The notes: a model not told the origin generated them from the sequence alone. A stretch of 64,000 bases of DNA from Mycobacterium scrofulaceum (GCF_002086735.1 NZ_MVIJ01000014.1:58448-122447), one strand, 5' to 3'. Numbered from the stretch's first letter, positions 51,478 to 63,269 are shown. Made by a program: numbers and translations.

Positions 51478-54400
51478 CTAACCGGCGCCGAGGGCACGGT
51501 CGAACCGCAACGTGACCCGAGTGCCCCCGGGGGTGCGCAGCGTGTCGACGTGGTCGGCCAGCCCACCGATCAGGGTCAGGCCGCGGCCGCGGCGCCGGCT
51601 GCGCAGGCTGGCCGACGAATCGCCCACCCACCGCCCGGTGTCGCTGACGGTGACCGCGACCGTCCGCTGACGCAGGAAGGCCTCCACCGAGACCGTTCGG
51701 CGCGCCTCGCCGTCGCTGCCGTGCTCGATCGCGTTGGTCACGGCCTCACCGGTCGCCAGCAGGATGTCCAGCTCCTGCTTCGGGGCCACGGCGACGCCGG
51801 TCAGCCAGTCGCGCAGCCGCTCGCGCGCGACGGGAATCTGATCGGGCACGGCCGTCACCACGGTGGCGAAGCTGCGCGGGGTTTCGTGGCTCGGCCGCAG
51901 CGCCAGCACGACGACGTCGTCGCGGTAACCGGCGGGCGGTGCCAGCCGGGAGAGCAGCTCGGCGCAGACCGACTCGACCGGGAGGTCGGCGCATTCCGCG
52001 GCCGCGGCCTTGAGGCGGTCGAGGCCGTCGTCGAGCGTCTCGCCGGCGCGCTCGATGAGCCCGTCGGTGTAGAGCAGGATCAGGCCGCCCGGCGGCAGGT
52101 TGGCCGTCGCGGTGGCGTCGGCCGGGTAAGTGTCGGCATGGTGTTCCTTGATGGCGACCGGCAGGCGGCGGCCGGAGGTCAGGAACGCCGCGCGGTGGTC
52201 CGGGAAGACCAGCAGCGGGTAGGGGTGGCCGGCGCAGCTGTAGCTGAGGGTCGCGCTACCGGTGTCCGGTTCCGGGTCGACGAGGGCGTAGGCCACGGTC
52301 GCGCAGCGCGCACCCGCCACGCTGGCGCCGTAGCGGTCGAGCGCCCCCAGCACCGAGCCGGGTTCACCCGCGGTGAGGGCCGAGGCGGCCACCGCGGCGC
52401 GCAGCCGGCTCATCACGATCGCGGCGGCCAACCCGTGCCCGACGACGTCGCCCACCGAGATCGCCACCCGGCCGCCGCGGCCCAGCGGGGTGACCGAATA
52501 CCAGTCGCCGCCGACGCGCATCGCCTCCCCGGCCGGTTGGTACACCGCGGCCACGACCGCCGCCGTCGAGCCGCGGTCCAGGTCCAGCAGCTGCTCCTGG
52601 AATTCGACGGCGATCCGGTGTTCGCGCGCCATGACCCGGACGCGGTCCAGGGCCGAGGACGTCAGGTCGGCCATCCGGGCGAACGTGTCCAGTTCGGCGG
52701 CGTCGAACCGGCGCGGAGCGGACCACAGCAGGCCCAGCACGCCGATGACGCGGCCCGTGTGATCCCGCAACGGATGGGCGACGCAGGCGCGAACGCTGCC
52801 GGCGGTGTCCTGCACCGCGTGCCGATAGCGCGGGGGCAGGTCGAACGTGTCGGTGATGACCATCGACTCGCCGGTGCGCACGACGTCGGCCCCCACCACC
52901 GGGGAGTCGAGTTCGGTCACGTGGTAGCGGTCGCGCAGCTCGCCGGGCAGGTGGCCGGCGTAGTCGAACCGGATGTGCCGGTCGCCGTCGAGGACGCCGA
53001 TGGTGACGGTGGCGGCGTCGGCCGAGCCGAACGAGGATTCCAGCAGCGCGTCCAAAATCCCGGCGACCGAATCGGTGGCCTGCAGCGCGGAGTCGAGTTG
53101 CACCAGATCGGAGGCCGCGGCGCGGCGCTGCCGGTCGCGCTCGCGGGCGACCGTCGACAGCCGCGACCGCACCCGGTCGACCAGCTCCCGGGACCGGAAC
53201 GGCTTGGGCAGGTAGTCGTCGGCGCCGCCGGCGTAGCCCTCGTCGACCGCCTCCGCGCCGGCCCGGGCGGACAGCATGAGGACCGGTGTGGCCGCCAGTT
53301 CCGGGTCCGCGCGGACGGCCGACACCAGCTCGAAGCCGTCGATGCCGGGCATCATGACGTCGGTGACGATCGCATCCGGGCGCAGATTTCGGGCCGCCGC
53401 CAGCGCCGACTCGCCGTCCGCGGCCACGACGGTCTCCCAGTGCGCCGAGAGCACCCGGTCCAGATGGTGGCGCATGTCGGCGTTGTCGTCGGCGATCAGC
53501 ACCAGAGGGCGCGACCGCTCGGGCGCGGCCGTCGGCCCGTGGGGTTGCGACGCGGGCGTCAGCCACTGACGGGCCTCCGCCACATACGGGTTGGTCTCGT
53601 CCAGGGCGCCGACGGGCGCCTGATCGGCCGCCGTGCCGGCGGCCGAGCGCGGCAGCCGGATGGTCACCGTCGTCCCGCGGTCCACCTCGCTGTCGACCTC
53701 CACCGTGCCGCTGTGCAGCTCGACGAGCCCGCGCACCAGCGAGAGCCCGATCCCGGTGCCCTCCACGCTGCGGCCCCGCAGGTTGTCGGCGCGGTAGAAC
53801 CGGTCGAACAGGCGGTCCAGATCGTCGGCGGCGATCCCCACCCCGGTGTCGCGCATGGTGACGACGCAGTGCGCCGGTTCGGCGCGCACCCGGACCGAAA
53901 TCGAGCCCCGCAGCGTGTATTTCACCGCGTTGGACAGGAGATTCAAGACGATGGTCTCCCACATGCCGGGGTCGACGTCGGCCGGCGCCGGGGCGCAGTC
54001 CACCACGAGATCGAGGCCCGCCCGGTGGCACAGCTCGGTGAAGGACGACGCGATGTGGGCGGTCAGCGCGCCGACGTCGGTGCACGCCAGTTTCGCGTTC
54101 GCGCGGCCGGCCTCGATGCGGGAGAAGTCGAGCAGCGAGTCGACCAGGCGCTGCAGGCGTCGGGCGTTGCGGGCCGCGGTGCTCAGCCGGTCCGCCAGCG
54201 CGCTTGCCGGCGCCGCTTCGGCGAGCGCGTCGTCGAGCGGACCCAGCAGCAACGTCAGCGGGGTGCGGAATTCGTGGCTGACGTTGGTCAGAAACGCCGT
54301 CTTCGCCCGGTCCAGCTCGGCCAGCGCGTCGGCCCGCTGCCGTTGCTGTTCGTAGGAGACCGCGGAGGCCAGCGCCGCCGACAACTGGTCGGTCAGCAGC

Positions 54401-55326
54401 TGGCAGAACGCGCGGTACATCGAATCGAGGGGGCGCAGCGGACTGACCCCGATCACCACCGCCCCGGCGTTCGACGTTTCGGCCAGCGGCAACACCAGCG
54501 CCTGCCGCGGACAGTTTTCCCCGAAAAGCTCTGTGATGCCAGGGATTACGTCCTCCAGCCGGTCGATGACGCGCGCGGCCCGGGCGCGTGGCGCCGTCTC
54601 GCCGCCGGTGAGCCCCTCCAGCGAGCCCGGCAGCAGCCGGCGGATGGACGGCGTGGCCCCGCGTAGCGTGCTGACGTGCGCCCCCTTTCCGTCTCCCGCC
54701 ATGTAGACGGCGACGAACGGCAGGTCCAGCGGCTGCGCGCCGCACACCGCGACGGCGCCGCCGACCGCGTCGTCGATGGTGTGCGCGTCCATCACGGCGG
54801 TTGCCACCGCGTTGAGCAACTGCAGCCGGCGCTCGCTCAACACCCGGTCGGTCGTTTCGATCACCGCGCAGAAAATGGCGGTGACGACGCCGCCGCCGCC
54901 GACGATGGGGCTGTAGGTGAAGGTGAAGTACCGCTCCTGGGCCTGCCCGCCGGTCATCAGCGGCAACATCAGGTCGTTGGCCCAGGTCGCGACGCCGGTG
55001 TCCAGGACGCTGACGAGCATCGGGGAGATCTGCCGCCAGATCTCCCACCACACCTGGTCGGCGGGACAACCCAGCGCCGCCGGATGTTTGTCCCCCAGGA
55101 TCTGCGCGTAGGCGTCGTTGTAGATCAGGAAGAGCTCCCGGCCCACCCAGAGCACGATCGGAAACCGCGACGTCAGGGCGACCGCCACGGCGGTCCGGAT
55201 CTCGGCCGCCCACTGCTGCGGCGGCCCCAACGGGTGGGTGTCCCAGTCGAATTCGGCGAACCGGCGGCCGACCTCGCCGCCCAAACCGACCGCAGCGGCC
55301 AGGTCGGCCGGCAGCGCCGGGGTCAT
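51478..55326 (-). CDS. Hybrid sensor: PAS-GAF-histidine kinase-receiver-GAF-PP2C phosphatase-ATPase
   Basis: A 1,282-residue cytoplasmic signalling protein. Domains in order: PAS-like (about 15-160), GAF (165-325), HisKA with phospho-acceptor H351 in HEFRTP, HATPase with N466, D493 (DTGVGI) and GTGIGL, receiver with D613/D614, D656 and K708, and a second GAF (745-890). Then come a PP2C/SpoIIE phosphatase (915-1145; D941, D960, D1088, D1137) and an RsbW-like ATPase (1170-1282; E1194, N1198). It can thus both phosphorylate and act as anti-anti-sigma phosphatase/anti-sigma kinase. ATG overlaps the STAS stop (ATGA). Confidence 0.93.
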   Translation of the reverse strand: MTPALPADLAAAVGLGGEVGRRFAEFDWDTHPLGPPQQWAAEIRTAVAVALTSRFPIVLWVGRELFLIYNDAYAQILGDKHPAALGCPADQVWWEIWRQISPMLVSVLDTGVATWANDLMLPLMTGGQAQERYFTFTYSPIVGGGGVVTAIFCAVIETTDRVLSERRLQLLNAVATAVMDAHTIDDAVGGAVAVCGAQPLDLPFVAVYMAGDGKGAHVSTLRGATPSIRRLLPGSLEGLTGGETAPRARAARVIDRLEDVIPGITELFGENCPRQALVLPLAETSNAGAVVIGVSPLRPLDSMYRAFCQLLTDQLSAALASAVSYEQQRQRADALAELDRAKTAFLTNVSHEFRTPLTLLLGPLDDALAEAAPASALADRLSTAARNARRLQRLVDSLLDFSRIEAGRANAKLACTDVGALTAHIASSFTELCHRAGLDLVVDCAPAPADVDPGMWETIVLNLLSNAVKYTLRGSISVRVRAEPAHCVVTMRDTGVGIAADDLDRLFDRFYRADNLRGRSVEGTGIGLSLVRGLVELHSGTVEVDSEVDRGTTVTIRLPRSAAGTAADQAPVGALDETNPYVAEARQWLTPASQPHGPTAAPERSRPLVLIADDNADMRHHLDRVLSAHWETVVAADGESALAAARNLRPDAIVTDVMMPGIDGFELVSAVRADPELAATPVLMLSARAGAEAVDEGYAGGADDYLPKPFRSRELVDRVRSRLSTVARERDRQRRAAASDLVQLDSALQATDSVAGILDALLESSFGSADAATVTIGVLDGDRHIRFDYAGHLPGELRDRYHVTELDSPVVGADVVRTGESMVITDTFDLPPRYRHAVQDTAGSVRACVAHPLRDHTGRVIGVLGLLWSAPRRFDAAELDTFARMADLTSSALDRVRVMAREHRIAVEFQEQLLDLDRGSTAAVVAAVYQPAGEAMRVGGDWYSVTPLGRGGRVAISVGDVVGHGLAAAIVMSRLRAAVAASALTAGEPGSVLGALDRYGASVAGARCATVAYALVDPEPDTGSATLSYSCAGHPYPLLVFPDHRAAFLTSGRRLPVAIKEHHADTYPADATATANLPPGGLILLYTDGLIERAGETLDDGLDRLKAAAAECADLPVESVCAELLSRLAPPAGYRDDVVVLALRPSHETPRSFATVVTAVPDQIPVARERLRDWLTGVAVAPKQELDILLATGEAVTNAIEHGSDGEARRTVSVEAFLRQRTVAVTVSDTGRWVGDSSASLRSRRRGRGLTLIGGLADHVDTLRTPGGTRVTLRFDRALGAG

Positions 55327-55679
55327 TGCTGTCGCTTGCGTTGCAGCGCGTCGGACAGCGTGGGATAGATGTCGAGGATGCGGTCCAGTTCGGTCACCTG
55401 GATCGGACGAAGCACCTGGTCGTGGTCGGCCACCAGACGGACCGCCGTGCCGGCTTCCTTGCCTTCGTCGTGGCACTCGAGCACCGCGTTCAGCGCCGCG
55501 CTGCCGAAGAAGTCCACGGCTTGCAGGTCCACTACCACCAGCCGGGCCGGGTGCGTCCCGGCCAGCTTGAGGGCGGCGGTCAGGTGAGGGGTTACCTCAC
55601 CGACGGTACTGGAGTCGACGCCGCCTTTAACGCGCACCACCACAGCGTCGTCGAGTGCCTCGTGTTCCACCGCCAACAA
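55323..55679 (-). CDS. STAS-domain anti-anti-sigma factor-like protein
   Basis: About 118 residues of a STAS domain (SpoIIAA/RsbV type). The strand VVVRVKGGVDSSTVGEVTPHL and the phospho-site region VDFFGSAALNAVLECH place the likely phosphorylated serine at S in FGSAAL. In partner-switching systems such proteins are phosphorylated by RsbW-like kinases and dephosphorylated by PP2C domains; the downstream fused protein carries both. No ATG is available: TTG 55679 (AAAGG eight bases upstream) is chosen, with TTG 55676 or GTG 55670 possible. Confidence 0.85.
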   Translation of the reverse strand: MLAVEHEALDDAVVVRVKGGVDSSTVGEVTPHLTAALKLAGTHPARLVVVDLQAVDFFGSAALNAVLECHDEGKEAGTAVRLVADHDQVLRPIQVTELDRILDIYPTLSDALQRKRQQ

Positions 55680-55778
55680 CTTCAGCGCCTTTCGCCGTCG
55701 TCCCCATCCGCGGCAGCGCCGCTCGGAGTGTAGGAACACTAACTGTTTGCGCGCTCCCGCGTTCGCGTATTCCTCTGG

Positions 55779-56516
55779 TTACCCAGCGGACTCGGCGGTT
55801 ATCCGTTCGTGCACCGTCAGCAGCAGGTGATCGAACTGACTCTGCAGCGTCGCCGTCGCTGAATCCAGCGTCGTCGCCTCCGCGAGCAGTTGCCGGGCCA
55901 GCGCCCGCAGCTTCACGTTGGTCTCCTGCGACCGCCACTGCAGCACGCGGAAGGCCTGCTCGGCGCTGACCCGGTAGACGAACATCAGCACGCCCTTGGC
56001 CTGCTCGATCGCCGCGCGGCTTTCGAACAGGTCCGGCAGCGCCTCGTCGAGCACCTCCTGCCGGGCCTCGTCGAAGGTGTTGGTGAGGTCGATGTAGTAG
56101 CCCGCGGTGCCCACCACGGCCCCCGACTCGTCGTGCATGCGGTCGGCCACGACGATCGCGTCGTGCACGTTGCCGGCGGTGTCGAGGAACCGGTGCCGAC
56201 TGGAGAACGACTCGGCGGACTGCAGCGCGAAGTCGAGCACCTCCTGAACGTGCGCGCGGTCGTCGGGGTGCTTGTGCGACAACAACAGCTTCGTCGTCGG
56301 CTCGACGGCTCCCGGTTCGTAGCCGTGCATCCGGGCCACCTCGTCGGACCACTCCCAGCGCTCACCGATGAACCAGAAGCGGAAGGCGCCGACGTTCAGG
56401 TGCCGGGCCACCGCCTCGACCGGGCCCGGCTGCTGGCCGCGGGATCCGGCGGGTGTCACCCCCTCCGTGCCCCCTTGCTGTCGCACGTTTGCATTTTTCC
56501 ATTCAGGGGATCCCAT
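55779..56516 (-). CDS. PAS-ANTAR protein (RNA-binding antitermination regulator)
   Basis: A 245-residue protein with a PAS_3-type sensor (about 40-150; FWFIGERWEWSDEVARMHGY, HPDDRAHV) and a C-terminal ANTAR domain (about 165-225; SRAAIEQAKGVLMFVYRVSAE). ANTAR domains bind paired RNA hairpins and prevent termination. The RNA target is unknown. It starts at ATG 56516, sharing its upstream region with the thiC riboswitch leader, and heads the STAS-kinase run. Confidence 0.9.
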   Translation of the reverse strand: MGSPEWKNANVRQQGGTEGVTPAGSRGQQPGPVEAVARHLNVGAFRFWFIGERWEWSDEVARMHGYEPGAVEPTTKLLLSHKHPDDRAHVQEVLDFALQSAESFSSRHRFLDTAGNVHDAIVVADRMHDESGAVVGTAGYYIDLTNTFDEARQEVLDEALPDLFESRAAIEQAKGVLMFVYRVSAEQAFRVLQWRSQETNVKLRALARQLLAEATTLDSATATLQSQFDHLLLTVHERITAESAG

Positions 56517-56595
56517 CGGCTACCACCCCGGCCAAATGGCCCGCCCACATGCCAGGGGGCCCGGGGTGGGGGTAACGTCGCGTGCGGACCATCCA

Positions 56596-59142
<2,547 letters not shown>

Positions 59143-59191
59143 CTGCCCGCCTCCACCTCAGTCCGTACCGGACCGCATCGTCGGCGGGCGC

Positions 59192-59824
59192 ATGAACCTC
59201 GATCCGATCGCGGGCATCGCGCACCAGCCCGACGGGCCGCCCGCCGGGGTGGTGGTCCTGACCCATGGCGCCGGCGGCAACCGGGACTCACCGCTGCTGG
59301 CACAGGTTTGCGACGAATGGGCACGACGCGGCTGGCTGGCGGTGCGGTACAACCTGCCCTACCGACGCCGCCGGCCCACCGGACCACCGTCCGGGTCGGC
59401 CGCCGCCGATCGGGCGGGGATCGTCGAGGCGCTCACGTTGTGCCGCGGGCTGGCCGACGGGCCGGTCATCGCCGGGGGGCACTCCTACGGCGGGCGGCAG
59501 ACGTCCATGGTGGTGGCCGCCCGCGAGGCCTTTCCCGTTGAAGTCGACCTGCTGACGCTGTTCTCGTATCCCCTGCATCCGCCGGGGAAGCCGGAGCGCG
59601 CCCGTACCGAGCACCTGCCCGACATCAGGGTCCCGACGGTGTTCACGCACGGGACGTCGGACCCGTTCGGCACGCCCGACGAACTGCGCGCCGCCGCCGC
59701 GCTGGTCACCGGCACGACCGCCGTCGTCGAAATCGCCGGGGCGCGGCACGATCTGCGGTCCAAGACCCTGAACGTGGCGGCGCTGGCGGTCGACGCCGCG
59801 CTGCAACTGCTCGGGCGCAATTAG
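59192..59824 (+). CDS. Alpha/beta-hydrolase (Rv0421c type)
   Basis: A 210-residue small alpha/beta-hydrolase related to the dienelactone-hydrolase-like KANL3/Tex30 family. Oxyanion segment THGAGGNRDSPLL (about 24-36), nucleophile elbow GGHSYGGRQ (Ser at about 96), Asp in HGTSDPFGTP and His in AGARHDL complete the triad. Substrate unknown. ATG 59192 is 49 bases after thiD and matches the length of Rv0421c. Confidence 0.87.
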   Translation: MNLDPIAGIAHQPDGPPAGVVVLTHGAGGNRDSPLLAQVCDEWARRGWLAVRYNLPYRRRRPTGPPSGSAAADRAGIVEALTLCRGLADGPVIAGGHSYGGRQTSMVVAAREAFPVEVDLLTLFSYPLHPPGKPERARTEHLPDIRVPTVFTHGTSDPFGTPDELRAAAALVTGTTAVVEIAGARHDLRSKTLNVAALAVDAALQLLGRN

Positions 59825-59825
59825 A

Positions 59826-59854
59826 CAGTTTGGACTGATCAGTTTAGACTGATC
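59826..59854. promoter_or_regulatory. MarR-type operator
   Basis: Two overlapping copies of CAGTTT(G/A)GACTGATC with a 14-base period lie at 59826-59854. The second contains a perfect inverted repeat GATCAGT-TTAG-ACTGATC (59837-59854). It ends three bases before the marR GTG start, so the regulator probably represses itself and the downstream oxidoreductase. Confidence 0.75.
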
Positions 59855-59856
59855 TT

Positions 59857-60291
59857 GTGGATGGCATCGCCGAATCGGCAGCGGCTGCGGCCCGCGATCT
59901 GCGGGTGCTCTTCAGCCGGCTGCGGCGGCGGTTGCGGGAGCTCGCCACCGACGGCGACCTGACCCCCTCGCAGACCGCGGTGCTCAACCGGCTCTGGAAA
60001 GACGGGCCCTCGTCGGCGAGCGGCCTGGCCTCGGCCGAGCGGGTGCGTCCACAGTCCATGGCCACGATAGTGGCCGCCCTCAAGCAGCGGGGACTCATCG
60101 AGCGCACGCCCGACCCGGAAGACAAACGGCGGCAGCTGATTTCGTTGTCCGTCGCGGGCCGGCGACGCGCCGAGAGCGACCGGCAGGTCCGCGAGGAGTG
60201 GCTGGCACGCGCCATCCACGAGCGGTACTCCGAAGGCGAGCGCCGCACGATCCTCGAGGCCCTGGCACTGCTCGAGCGCTTGACCGAATGA
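59857..60291 (+). CDS. MarR-family transcriptional regulator
   Basis: A 144-residue winged-helix regulator. DNA-binding helices cover about 50-75 (SSASGLASAERVRPQSMATIVAALKQ) and the wing contains DPEDKRRQLISLS. Dimer helices are at both ends. GTG 59857 is the start. It is followed 19 bases later by an F420-type oxidoreductase, a common MarR-flavoenzyme pairing, and preceded by a clear operator. Confidence 0.9.
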   Translation: MDGIAESAAAAARDLRVLFSRLRRRLRELATDGDLTPSQTAVLNRLWKDGPSSASGLASAERVRPQSMATIVAALKQRGLIERTPDPEDKRRQLISLSVAGRRRAESDRQVREEWLARAIHERYSEGERRTILEALALLERLTE

Positions 60292-60310
60292 CGAAAGGAC
60301 AAGGGCTGCA

Positions 60311-61180
60311 ATGGAAGTAGGACTGCACTTCATCGATTTTCTGCCCGGCGACGCGGCGGCGCTGGGCCCCACCCTGGCCGACGCGGCCAGGGCCGCCGAG
60401 CAGGGCGGGGCGACGCTGTTCACCCTGGCCGACCACTTCTTCCAGATGGAGAACGTGGGGCGCGCGGAGGATCCGTTCCTCGAGGGCTACACGTCGCTGG
60501 GCTTCCTGGCCGGACAGACCGCAACGATCGACTTGAGCCTGCTGGTCACCGGGGTCACCTATCGCTATCCGGGACTGCTCGCCAAGGCGGTCACCACACT
60601 GGACGTCTTGTCGCAGGGCCGCGCGATGCTGGGCCTCGGTGCGGCCTGGTACGACCGCGAGCACGCCGCCCTCGGGTTCCCCTATCCGCCGGTGAGCCAG
60701 CGCTTCGAGATGCTCGAAGAGACGCTGCAGATCTGCCGGCAGATGTGGAGCGACAACGACGGGCCGTACCGGGGCAAGCACTACCAGTTGGCCGAGACCA
60801 TCTGTGCGCCGCAACCGATTCGGCGGCCGCCGGTCCTGATCGGCGGCGACGGCGAGAAGAAGACGCTCCGCCTGGTCGCGCAGTACGCCGACATCTGGAA
60901 CAGCACCGTGTCCGAGCCCGATGAGTTCGAGCACAAGATCGAGGTGCTGAACCGCCACTGCGACGCGGTCGGCCGTGACCCCGGCGCGATCCGCAAGACG
61001 GTGGGACTGTTCGTGAATCCGTTCGACGACCTCGACGGATACTTCGCGACCGTCGAGCGCTTCGCCGCGCTGGGCGTCGAGCTGGTCAATGCCGGCCCCT
61101 TCCCCGGCAACCCCGACCCGGTGGGCTTCATCCACCGACTCGGCGACGAAGTGATCCCCAAGCTCGCCGAGATCCGTTGA
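60311..61180 (+). CDS. F420-dependent LLM-class oxidoreductase
   Basis: A 289-residue luciferase-like TIM barrel of the F420-dependent (TIGR03560-like) subgroup. Seen are GGATLFTLADHFFQMEN, LLVTGVTYRYPGLLAKAVTTLD, GRAMLGLGAAWYDREHAALG and PPVLIGGDGEKKTLRLVAQYAD, the last being the phosphate-contacting segment. AGGACAAGGG precedes the ATG. Probably reduces a hydrophobic ring or xenobiotic under MarR control; substrate unknown. Confidence 0.9.
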   Translation: MEVGLHFIDFLPGDAAALGPTLADAARAAEQGGATLFTLADHFFQMENVGRAEDPFLEGYTSLGFLAGQTATIDLSLLVTGVTYRYPGLLAKAVTTLDVLSQGRAMLGLGAAWYDREHAALGFPYPPVSQRFEMLEETLQICRQMWSDNDGPYRGKHYQLAETICAPQPIRRPPVLIGGDGEKKTLRLVAQYADIWNSTVSEPDEFEHKIEVLNRHCDAVGRDPGAIRKTVGLFVNPFDDLDGYFATVERFAALGVELVNAGPFPGNPDPVGFIHRLGDEVIPKLAEIR

Positions 61181-61196
61181 GCCGGGGCGATTTCCG

Positions 61197-62696
61197 TCAG
61201 CCCGGGTAGCGGGAGTAGCACGCGTCCATGTTGCCGGCGACGCCGCCGCGGAACGCCGCTATCCGGGTGAAACCGGCCGGCACGCTGGTGCCGTCGGCGT
61301 CGCTGGCGACGAGGTGGTTGGTGAGCAACCCGGCCACCGCTTCGTCGAGATCACCGGCCGTCAACAGGAATTGCTTCTCCGACGACAGCTCGATGGGTTC
61401 GGCCATCTTGCGATGCACCACGCCCGTCAGGCACGCCGTGCGCAGCGCGGTCCACGGGCTCTGCATGGCCAAGTCGCGTTCGTGCTGCACGGCCAGCGCG
61501 TACCGGGACATCACCACCGACAGCGCCGTGTCGTCGCCCTGCGGCAGGGTCTGCTCGTTCTCGTCGGCGAGCTTGCCCATGGCCGCGAGCTTGGGCAGGT
61601 CGACCATGATCGTGTTGGTGGCCGGGCAATAGGAGGCCGGCGGGCTGGGCTTCGCGTCCGGGCAATCGGCCGGCCGATAGGACAGCGCGGGCGGGTTCTT
61701 CGGGGCGAAGATCTTCCCGAGGAGCTCCATCAGGGTGGACAGGGTGTCCTGGTCGATCGGCACCTCACCGGTTTCGGGGTTCCCGGTGCTGCTGTCGACC
61801 CGCAGCGCGTTGGGCAGGTCGCCGCGGCGCTGCTCGATCTCCTTCTTGTCGATGCCCGCGCAGGCCGAGGCGCCGTCGATGAAACCCATCTGGAAGGCGC
61901 TGATCCGGTCGAGCGCCGACCCGTGTTCGTCGTCGTTCTCGGTCTCGCTGTCGATCACGGGGTCCCGGGTGGTGATGATCCCCGCCAGCACGTGGTCGAG
62001 CCCGTCGGCGGTGCTGAGGGTGAACCGCGGCGACTTGCCGTCGGCGACCCAGAACAGGTAGACGCCCGCGAAGCAGTCGGCCTGCTGCTCGTGCACGATC
62101 GTGGGGTCGCGCCTGGTGACCAGCTTCGCCATGTTCTGCAAGGCGTGACCGAACTCGTGGGCCAGCACACCGTTGACGGACATGTCGCCGAAGTATTTCT
62201 GCGCGACCGGCATGAAGACCCCACGGTCCCAGGCGATCAGGTTGCAGCGTGACGTGTAGAAGGCGTTGACGAGTTTGTAGGTGTCGTTGTGGCAAACGAT
62301 GGGGCTCGATGGGGAGTTGGAGTCGTACGACACCATCTTGCCGACCGGGACGTAACTGCCCTTCAGGGATTGGCCGTACACCGACTTCCAGTATTCCTCG
62401 ATGTCGTTCACCGACAGCAACGACAGCTTGTCGATCGCGCCGTTGTCGGTGTTGACCACCGTGCCGGTCGGACCGGGCGCGTTCGGGCGGATCCCGCTGG
62501 GCCCGTTCGTCGCGGGCAGGCCGCCCACCCGGAACGGGTCGTTGAGCATGGACAACGCGCGCCCGCCGACGAAAGATGTGCAGCCGGCCACCACGATTGC
62601 CACCGCCGCGCAGATCGACACCGCCGGCAGCAAGGCGGCCGCCCCGTGGCGACGCGCACCGGGCGGCTGACGTCGAATGCGCGCATGGCTGTTCAT
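61197..62696 (-). CDS. lpqM: LpqM, zinc metallopeptidase lipoprotein
   Basis: A 499-residue exported lipoprotein. A basic N-terminus and hydrophobic stretch end in lipobox VVAGC (C39). The peptidase motif HEFGH is at 180-184, with a downstream Glu/Asp (VHEQQAD, about 202-207) as third ligand, typical of neutral zinc metallopeptidases. Length and family match mycobacterial LpqM (Rv0419). ATG 62696 gives MNSHARIRRQ; a start 16 codons upstream is less likely. Substrate not established from sequence. Confidence 0.93.
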   Translation of the reverse strand: MNSHARIRRQPPGARRHGAAALLPAVSICAAVAIVVAGCTSFVGGRALSMLNDPFRVGGLPATNGPSGIRPNAPGPTGTVVNTDNGAIDKLSLLSVNDIEEYWKSVYGQSLKGSYVPVGKMVSYDSNSPSSPIVCHNDTYKLVNAFYTSRCNLIAWDRGVFMPVAQKYFGDMSVNGVLAHEFGHALQNMAKLVTRRDPTIVHEQQADCFAGVYLFWVADGKSPRFTLSTADGLDHVLAGIITTRDPVIDSETENDDEHGSALDRISAFQMGFIDGASACAGIDKKEIEQRRGDLPNALRVDSSTGNPETGEVPIDQDTLSTLMELLGKIFAPKNPPALSYRPADCPDAKPSPPASYCPATNTIMVDLPKLAAMGKLADENEQTLPQGDDTALSVVMSRYALAVQHERDLAMQSPWTALRTACLTGVVHRKMAEPIELSSEKQFLLTAGDLDEAVAGLLTNHLVASDADGTSVPAGFTRIAAFRGGVAGNMDACYSRYPG

Positions 62697-62891
62697 CCCA
62701 ACCTCATCCCGACCCGGCTGCAGGGCAGCACCAAAGGGTCTCATTCTAGAGCGGTTGGCTAACTATGACAGCCCGAATGACGACGGCGGGCGAACGCCGG
62801 CTGCGGCGGCGGCGAGGCCGGGATGCCGGCGGTTGCCGACACGGGAACCGAAACCGCCGGGCGGGCGCCCGTTTCGAAACAGCGAACTTCG
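62697..62891. promoter_or_regulatory. lpqM upstream region
   Basis: This 195-base gap separates lpqM from the stop of the methionine-rich protein gene, both leftward. On the minus strand TAGAAT (62748-62743) is a reasonable -10 for lpqM. No other gene is supported. Confidence 0.35.
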
Positions 62892-63269
62892 CTAGGGGCG
62901 GGGGGCGATCGGCGTCGGCGTTTGCTGAGGCCCCATCATGCCGCCCGGTCCCATCATGCCGCCCGGTCCCATCATGCCGCCCGGTCCCATCATGCCGCCC
63001 GGTCCCATCATGCCGCCGGGCCCCATCATGGGGCAGGTACCGCCGCGCCCGCCGCCGTAACCGTGGTGCCACCCGTAGTGGCCGCCAGACGACCAGCCCA
63101 GGAACAGGCCCGTGAAAAAGATCACCGCGGCGACGAACACGACACCGGCGACGATGACGACCCACGCGACCGCTTGACCCAGCCGGCTGGGACCGCCGAA
63201 TCGGTGCGCGTCCCCGGGTTGATCGGTGACGGTGGTCGGTCCGGTGCTGGTTTCAGGATTCTGCGTCAT
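62892..63269 (-). CDS. Single-pass membrane protein with MMGPGG repeat tail, putative metal binding
   Basis: A 125-residue protein: hydrophilic N-terminus, one membrane helix (about 32-58), then an outward segment GHYGWHHGYGGGRGGTCPMM and about six MMGPGG repeats (12 Met). His, Cys and Met clusters are typical ligands for Cu(I)/Cu(II). The family is not recognised. ATG 63269 is 22 bases from a TACCC-N5-GGGTA site resembling a CsoR/RicR copper operator. It is divergent from another Met/His-rich exported protein. Confidence 0.75.
   Translation of the reverse strand: MTQNPETSTGPTTVTDQPGDAHRFGGPSRLGQAVAWVVIVAGVVFVAAVIFFTGLFLGWSSGGHYGWHHGYGGGRGGTCPMMGPGGMMGPGGMMGPGGMMGPGGMMGPGGMMGPQQTPTPIAPRP
62935..63030 (-). 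repeat. 18-base tandem repeat encoding MMGPGG
   Basis: Five full units of ATCATGCCGCCCGGTCCC (plus strand) at 62935-63024 and a partial sixth to 63030. The first four are identical and the fifth differs by two bases. The multiple-of-three unit suggests the copy number can vary without breaking the frame. Confidence 0.93.

Noticed and set aside
62935..63030. Regularly spaced repeats resembling a small CRISPR array
   Set aside because: The 18-base units are contiguous with no spacers and encode MMGPGG in frame within a plausible protein gene.
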